Source: Haloprofundus salilacus (lineage in GTDB: Archaea; Halobacteriota; Halobacteria; Halobacteriales; Haloferacaceae). Taken from it: 64,000 nt of DNA. The notes beneath the pieces were generated by a model. The model was not told the origin of the DNA. It saw only the letters and a program-made list of their open reading frames with translations, and made no database searches. This document shows, in pieces, positions 60,388 through 64,000 of the stretch (position 1 is its first letter; each line of letters opens with the position of its first letter). Position numbers and translations under genes: made by a program. Location: positions 372,001-436,000 of the forward strand of contig NZ_CP083723.1 of the NCBI RefSeq assembly GCF_020150815.1, given 5' to 3'.

Positions 60388-61410
60388 CTATCGCTGGGAG
60401 TCGCGGAGGATAAGCGGACCGATGGCGAGCGTCCGCTTGGCGACGGGAGCGATGCGGAGGATGTACGACGTGAACAACAGGAACGGGACGAGCGTCGCGG
60501 TGTAGGCGGCGCTGACGACCCACGTGATGACCGGAATTGTCAGAAACCTCCCGCTGAACGTCTCTGCGCCGACGAACGTTAACATCCCGCCGGCGACGAT
60601 GAGCGCCGGCACCGCCGCGTAGAGGATGTACTGCGAGAGGTTGACGAGCGCCCACTGGAAGTAGAGCGTCTTGATGTGTTCGCGCGCCGGGCCGAACATC
60701 GAAAGGGCCGTCTTCAACTGGTCGAACGCGTACTTCTGCTCGTCGTTCATCGACGACGCGTAGTTCTCGCGAAGTCGCTCGGCCTGATAGATCTTCCAAC
60801 TGTAGTTGAAGTTGAGCGCGGCGAACAGGACGTCGAACGTCCCGAAACTCGACCCTTCCAGTTCGTTTTGCACCTCCGTTGCGTTTCCGTGGAGACTGTC
60901 GATGAACTCACTCGTCTGGTCTATCAGTTCGTCATCGCCGGTTTCGGCGACCAGACGGTCAACCACCTCCGCTCGCCGTTCGATTTCGCCGACGAGTCGT
61001 GCGAGAAACGCCGACGGGTCAACCGGAACGACGGAGCCGAAGAGATCTTTCGTGTACGTCCGGAAATCCATCGCGTCGCTCATCCGCTCGCGCTGGTCGC
61101 CCAGCGGGCCGTTCTCCGCCGAGAGGACGAGCTGGCTGATGGTGACGACCAGCGTCGTCCCGGTGACGATGACGCCGATCATCGCCGAGAACACCGTCTC
61201 GATGGTGTCGGTCGATTTGATCTCGCTCGAAAGTGACGGGGCGAGTGCGACGCTGATCGCGAGAAACGACACGAAGACGAGCAACGCGAGCAGCGCGGTC
61301 AACACAAACCGGTTCGTCCGAAAGAGCAGCCAGATTTTGAGTCGGCTCTCTCCGGATCGTCCGCGCATCGTGTTCGCCGTCCCGATGTCGCTTTCGTCGC
61401 CGTTACTCAT
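60388..61410 (-). CDS. Conserved haloarchaeal membrane protein, function unknown
   Basis: 340 residues. Four membrane helices in two pairs (about 33-57 and 72-95; 254-275 and 285-315) surround a soluble helical domain with SDAMDFRTYTKDLFGSVVPV and FLARLVGEIERRAEVVDRLV. The arrangement, a TM pair with IVTGTTLVVTISQLVLSAENGPLGDQRERM, is shared by a haloarchaeal group with no known role; DUF4239-like and MotA-like topology are possible comparisons. Overlaps the upstream DUF4177 gene by eight bases. Confidence 0.78.
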   Translation of the reverse strand: MSNGDESDIGTANTMRGRSGESRLKIWLLFRTNRFVLTALLALLVFVSFLAISVALAPSLSSEIKSTDTIETVFSAMIGVIVTGTTLVVTISQLVLSAENGPLGDQRERMSDAMDFRTYTKDLFGSVVPVDPSAFLARLVGEIERRAEVVDRLVAETGDDELIDQTSEFIDSLHGNATEVQNELEGSSFGTFDVLFAALNFNYSWKIYQAERLRENYASSMNDEQKYAFDQLKTALSMFGPAREHIKTLYFQWALVNLSQYILYAAVPALIVAGGMLTFVGAETFSGRFLTIPVITWVVSAAYTATLVPFLLFTSYILRIAPVAKRTLAIGPLILRDSQR

Positions 61411-61618
61411 CAGCCTCCCCCTCGCCGTACTCCGCCGGTCGTTTGAGGATTAGAAACTTCGTGCCGCCGCCGGTGTACGCTATCGTCTCCGCGAGTTCCC
61501 AGCCGTCTTTCCCGAGGTCGTTCAACTCCTTAGTCGGGTCGCCGGCTTCTTTCTTCGTCTCTTCGCGCGGCGGTCTCAGGCAATGGTATTCCCACTCCTT
61601 AGTGTGGTCGGAGCGCAT
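61403..61618 (-). CDS. DUF4177 domain protein
   Basis: 71 residues from the ATG at 61618; the ATG at 61621 is equally possible. WEYHCLRPPRE, then LNDLGKDGWELAETIAYTGG and TKFLILKRP match the DUF4177 core, a small beta-alpha-beta domain of unknown function. A GTTTACG box about 25 nt upstream (61642-61648) suits a leaderless transcript. It overlaps the membrane-protein gene that follows. Confidence 0.85.
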   Translation of the reverse strand: MRSDHTKEWEYHCLRPPREETKKEAGDPTKELNDLGKDGWELAETIAYTGGGTKFLILKRPAEYGEGEADE

Positions 61619-61621
61619 CAC

Positions 61622-62070
61622 CGATAGTTCACGACGACGGCGTAAACCGGTTAGTGTTGTTTGCTACTCTGGTCGGTTACGGCTCTGGTCGGTCACTGCC
61701 GCTAGCAGGAGACTGTTCAAACGAGTCAGCCGCTCTCACGCACCCGCTTCCGCTTTCCGCCCGTTCGGTCGACCCGACGGAGAAGGCGACGATACGCCGA
61801 CTCGAACTGTTCGCGCGGGCGAATCGCGAAACTCTCCGTCCGACGGCGACGACGTGCTTTTATTCAGAAAACAATACACAGATTCAGTAGCGTTATCTCG
61901 GAGCGACGCCTGCGAACGCTCGTAGAAATCCGCCGAACGAAGTGCACCGGAACCGAACAATGACGCCACGTCAACCTGTGAGCTCCCTCTCCTTGAGCGA
62001 TAGCTTCGAAAGTAAGACGGGAGGCACCGGATTTCCAGAGAAGGCGACCAAAAGGAGTCTAAAGTATATC
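61622..62070. other. Gene-poor 450-bp stretch, partly AT-rich
   Basis: No gene with recognisable product. The right half (61860-62070) is lower in GC than the surroundings and leads into the small zinc-ribbon gene. A short AAAAGGAG stretch lies 14-21 nt before its ATG. Confidence 0.4.
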
Positions 62071-62232
62071 ATGGATAGAAAAGTAGTACTCTGCACCGAC
62101 TGTGGAACCCCATTCGCCGGGCGAATCGACGAAAAGGGAATAATCATCCTTCCGACCCAAGAGGGAACGTGTTCGGAGTGCGGCGGGGCCACGTTCGCGG
62201 AAGCGAAAGATAACGCGACAGGAGACGACTGA
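62071..62232 (+). CDS. 53-residue zinc-ribbon micro-protein
   Basis: MDRKVVLCTDCGTPFAGRID then IIILPTQEGTCSECGGATFA gives two C-x2-C knuckles 27 residues apart, a complete zinc ribbon. The in-frame extension to 61942 is lower-quality and not supported. An AAAAGGAG sequence upstream could act as a ribosome-binding site, unusual among the leaderless genes here, though its spacing of about 14 nt is long. Function unknown; it converges with secY. Confidence 0.7.
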   Translation: MDRKVVLCTDCGTPFAGRIDEKGIIILPTQEGTCSECGGATFAEAKDNATGDD

Positions 62233-62507
62233 ACGTATCGCGGGGCCTGAATGGGTCGAACGCGGAAGCTTCGGTTTCGGCTCCCTCGCGAGACGCGCAG
62301 CGTCGCGCTACCCGCTTCTTCGTTTTCGGGCTAGCGAGCGCCAGTTCTTTACATTCGTTTCATCTCATCTCGTCGGAGACCCGGATTGCCGTACTCACGT
62401 GTAGACGGTCTGTATACGGCGTAATTGTTTACGCTGACTCACCGCTGGTGGATAAAACGAAGAAGAATGCGGAACTGTCGGTCGATTGCGTTCGGTGGCT
62501 GATTCGC

Positions 62508-64000
62508 TCAGTCGCCGAACATCTGGCGCATCATCGGGTGCATCTCCATGAGCTGCTCCTCGGCGATCTCCTCGTACAGTTTGTACGTGATGGAGACCGT
62601 CAGCAGCAGCCCCGTCCCGGAGACCTGTCCGATGGTGCCGAGCATGTTCGCCATGACGGCGAGCAGACCGACGAGCGCGCCGCCGATGACCGTCACCTGT
62701 GGGATGTAGCGCTCCATCACCTTCTCGATGACCTGCGGGTTCCGACGGAAGCCGGGAATCTGCATCCCGGAGTTCTGAATCTGCCGCGCCGTCGACTCCG
62801 GACCCATTCCGGTCGTCTCGACCCAAAAGATGGCGAATATCGCCCCGCCGATGACCATGAACGTCAGGTCGATGGCGACGCGGATGAAGATCTGCCACGG
62901 CTCCGCCGCCGTCCCGGCGAGGAACCAGAGCCAGTCCTGCGGGGCCTGAATCGGCGCGAAGTAGTAGAACAGTCCGCCTACGGGCTGTCCGTTAGAGCCG
63001 TACTGACCGAGCCACGGCATCGACGTCCCGAACAGCGTAATCGCGTTGGCGCCGGCGGGACTCTGCGAGTAGAGGATGCGCCCGAGGAACTGGATGTTCG
63101 CCTGCAGCGCGCGGACGAGAATCATCGGCAGGACGGACGCGTAGATGAGCTTCACGGGGAAGCGACCGCGAGCGCCTTTCACGCGGGCGTGGCTGAGCGG
63201 AATCTCGACGCGGACGGACTCGGCGTAGACGACGATGGCGAAGATGAGCACCGTCGTGAACAGCGCGAGAATCTGTCCCGGTTGGAACAGCAGCGCCTGC
63301 AGCCCCGGGCCGGTGAGCAGCTGACCGTCGGCCAGTTGTTGGTTGCCGGTGAGGATGGCGAACCACGTCGGGATGAAGCCGGGCGCGCCGCCGAGCGACG
63401 GCCACGCGAACAGCCCGCCGACGAGCTGCTGGCTCACGCCAGCGATGATGAACAGTCCGACACCGGAGCCGACGCCCCACTTGCTCACGATCTCGTCCAT
63501 GAACAGGATGAGGACGCCGCCGACGAAGATCTGTGCGAACAGGAGCACCTGCACGCCGGTCGCGCTGATACCGAGGGCGCTCGCGACGGCCTGACTCGGC
63601 GGGAGGAAGTCCCCGGCGAACACCATCGGGATACCCGTCAGACAGATCATCACGACGACGAGGAACTTCTGCAGTCCCTGGTAGAGAATCTGATCGCGCG
63701 GGTCGTTCGTGTCCAACCCGAGCAGGTCGGCACCGCCGAGCAACTGGAGGACGATGCTCGCGGTGACGATGGGTCCGATACCCAACTGGAGAATCGACCC
63801 TTGCGCTCCGGCGAGGATAGACCGGAAGCGCCCGAACAGGTCGCTTTGCGTCGACACGTCGAGCCCGAAGAGGGTGACGTTCGTGAGGAAGAAGTACAAC
63901 ACGAGAATCCCGGCGGTCCAGCCGAGCTTGCGACGGAAGGGCACGTGCCCCTCCGGACGCTCGACTGCAGGCATCCGCGTTAAGACTGGTTCGGCCGTCT
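62508..64000 (-). CDS. secY: Preprotein translocase subunit SecY (start outside window)
   Basis: At least 488 residues from the ATG at 63974, but the frame stays open to the window edge and encodes TAEPVLTR before it, matching the N-terminus of haloarchaeal SecY, so the true start lies to the right. Ten membrane helices, GHVPFRRKLGWTAGILVLYF at the start, the plug region after LGIGPIVTASIVLQLLGGAD, and the VEIPLSHARVKGARGRFPVK loop that binds the ribosome are visible. It forms the SecYE protein-conducting channel. It normally follows L15, but here it lies 20 kb away on the opposite strand. Confidence 0.95.
   Translation of the reverse strand, partial: TAEPVLTRMPAVERPEGHVPFRRKLGWTAGILVLYFFLTNVTLFGLDVSTQSDLFGRFRSILAGAQGSILQLGIGPIVTASIVLQLLGGADLLGLDTNDPRDQILYQGLQKFLVVVMICLTGIPMVFAGDFLPPSQAVASALGISATGVQVLLFAQIFVGGVLILFMDEIVSKWGVGSGVGLFIIAGVSQQLVGGLFAWPSLGGAPGFIPTWFAILTGNQQLADGQLLTGPGLQALLFQPGQILALFTTVLIFAIVVYAESVRVEIPLSHARVKGARGRFPVKLIYASVLPMILVRALQANIQFLGRILYSQSPAGANAITLFGTSMPWLGQYGSNGQPVGGLFYYFAPIQAPQDWLWFLAGTAAEPWQIFIRVAIDLTFMVIGGAIFAIFWVETTGMGPESTARQIQNSGMQIPGFRRNPQVIEKVMERYIPQVTVIGGALVGLLAVMANMLGTIGQVSGTGLLLTVSITYKLYEEIAEEQLMEMHPMMRQMFGD

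Noticed and set aside
62448-63983. Plus-strand frame of 511 residues opposite secY
   Set aside because: Antisense of SecY, His/Arg/Glu-rich with no domain.

Overview
The window is a 64 kb piece of a high-GC haloarchaeal (class Halobacteria) chromosome. The signs are strongly acidic proteins, TATA boxes about 25-30 nt before start codons with almost no 5' leader, archaeal-type ribosomal proteins (S4e, L19e, L32e), a ubiquitin-like SAMP, Tat lipoproteins, a PGF-CTERM surface protein and bacterioruberin genes. Gene order resembles Haloferacales, but that placement is inference. I see no CRISPR array, no complete insertion sequence and no integrase.

Left part (1-29 kb) is a housekeeping and accessory mix. 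It holds a cut PQQ-propeller gene, an amino-acid permease fused to two UspA domains, an Lrp-TrkA_C regulator with deoC, a PfkB sugar kinase, a nucleoside phosphorylase, an HPP-UspA membrane protein, a K+ channel next to two coupled TrkA_C membrane proteins, SAMP1, an isolated Rieske protein, PEP carboxylase, pyrF, two coupled tiny zinc fingers, a membrane DnaJ-like protein, a GTPBP1-like GTPase, mch, a glutaredoxin-like protein, a YihY/BrkB protein and a MaoC hydratase. DeoC, the PfkB kinase and the phosphorylase could jointly serve nucleoside or pentose salvage. A tRNA locus follows (28.6-29.1 kb): a normal tRNA-Gly(GCC), a structurally odd Gly-like copy and a stray tRNA 3'-end fragment.

Centre (29.3-42.35 kb) is one long, tightly packed operon. 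A SPOUT methyltransferase gene leads into L3-L4-L23-L2-S19-L22-S3-L29-Rnp1-S17-L14-L24-S4e-L5-S14-S8-L6-L32e-L19e-L18-S5-L30-L15. Nearly every junction is a few bases or an ATGA/TGATG overlap. secY, which normally follows L15, is not there. It lies at the right edge (62.5-64 kb, start outside the window) on the opposite strand, which suggests inversion of the block between them.

Right part (42.4-62.3 kb) starts with an HVO_2523-type zinc finger and the bacterioruberin genes (crtB on +; crtD-lyeJ-cruF on -). Next come an SDR oxidoreductase, a ZIP transporter, a PGF-CTERM surface protein with a small membrane partner, a TIGR00300 ornithine-cyclodeaminase-type enzyme, an alpha/beta hydrolase and a prolyl oligopeptidase. 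NikR sits beside a znuABC-like metal ABC operon with histidine-rich components. Regulatory-looking DNA stands out at four promoters: the permease, the winged-helix gene, the PGF-CTERM gene and znuA. A 22-bp-period degenerate repeat array lies upstream of znuA.

Nothing here is clearly a wholly new system. The best candidates for follow-up are the metal locus with its repeats, the tRNA-Gly cluster, the K+ channel/TrkA_C gene group and the displaced secY.
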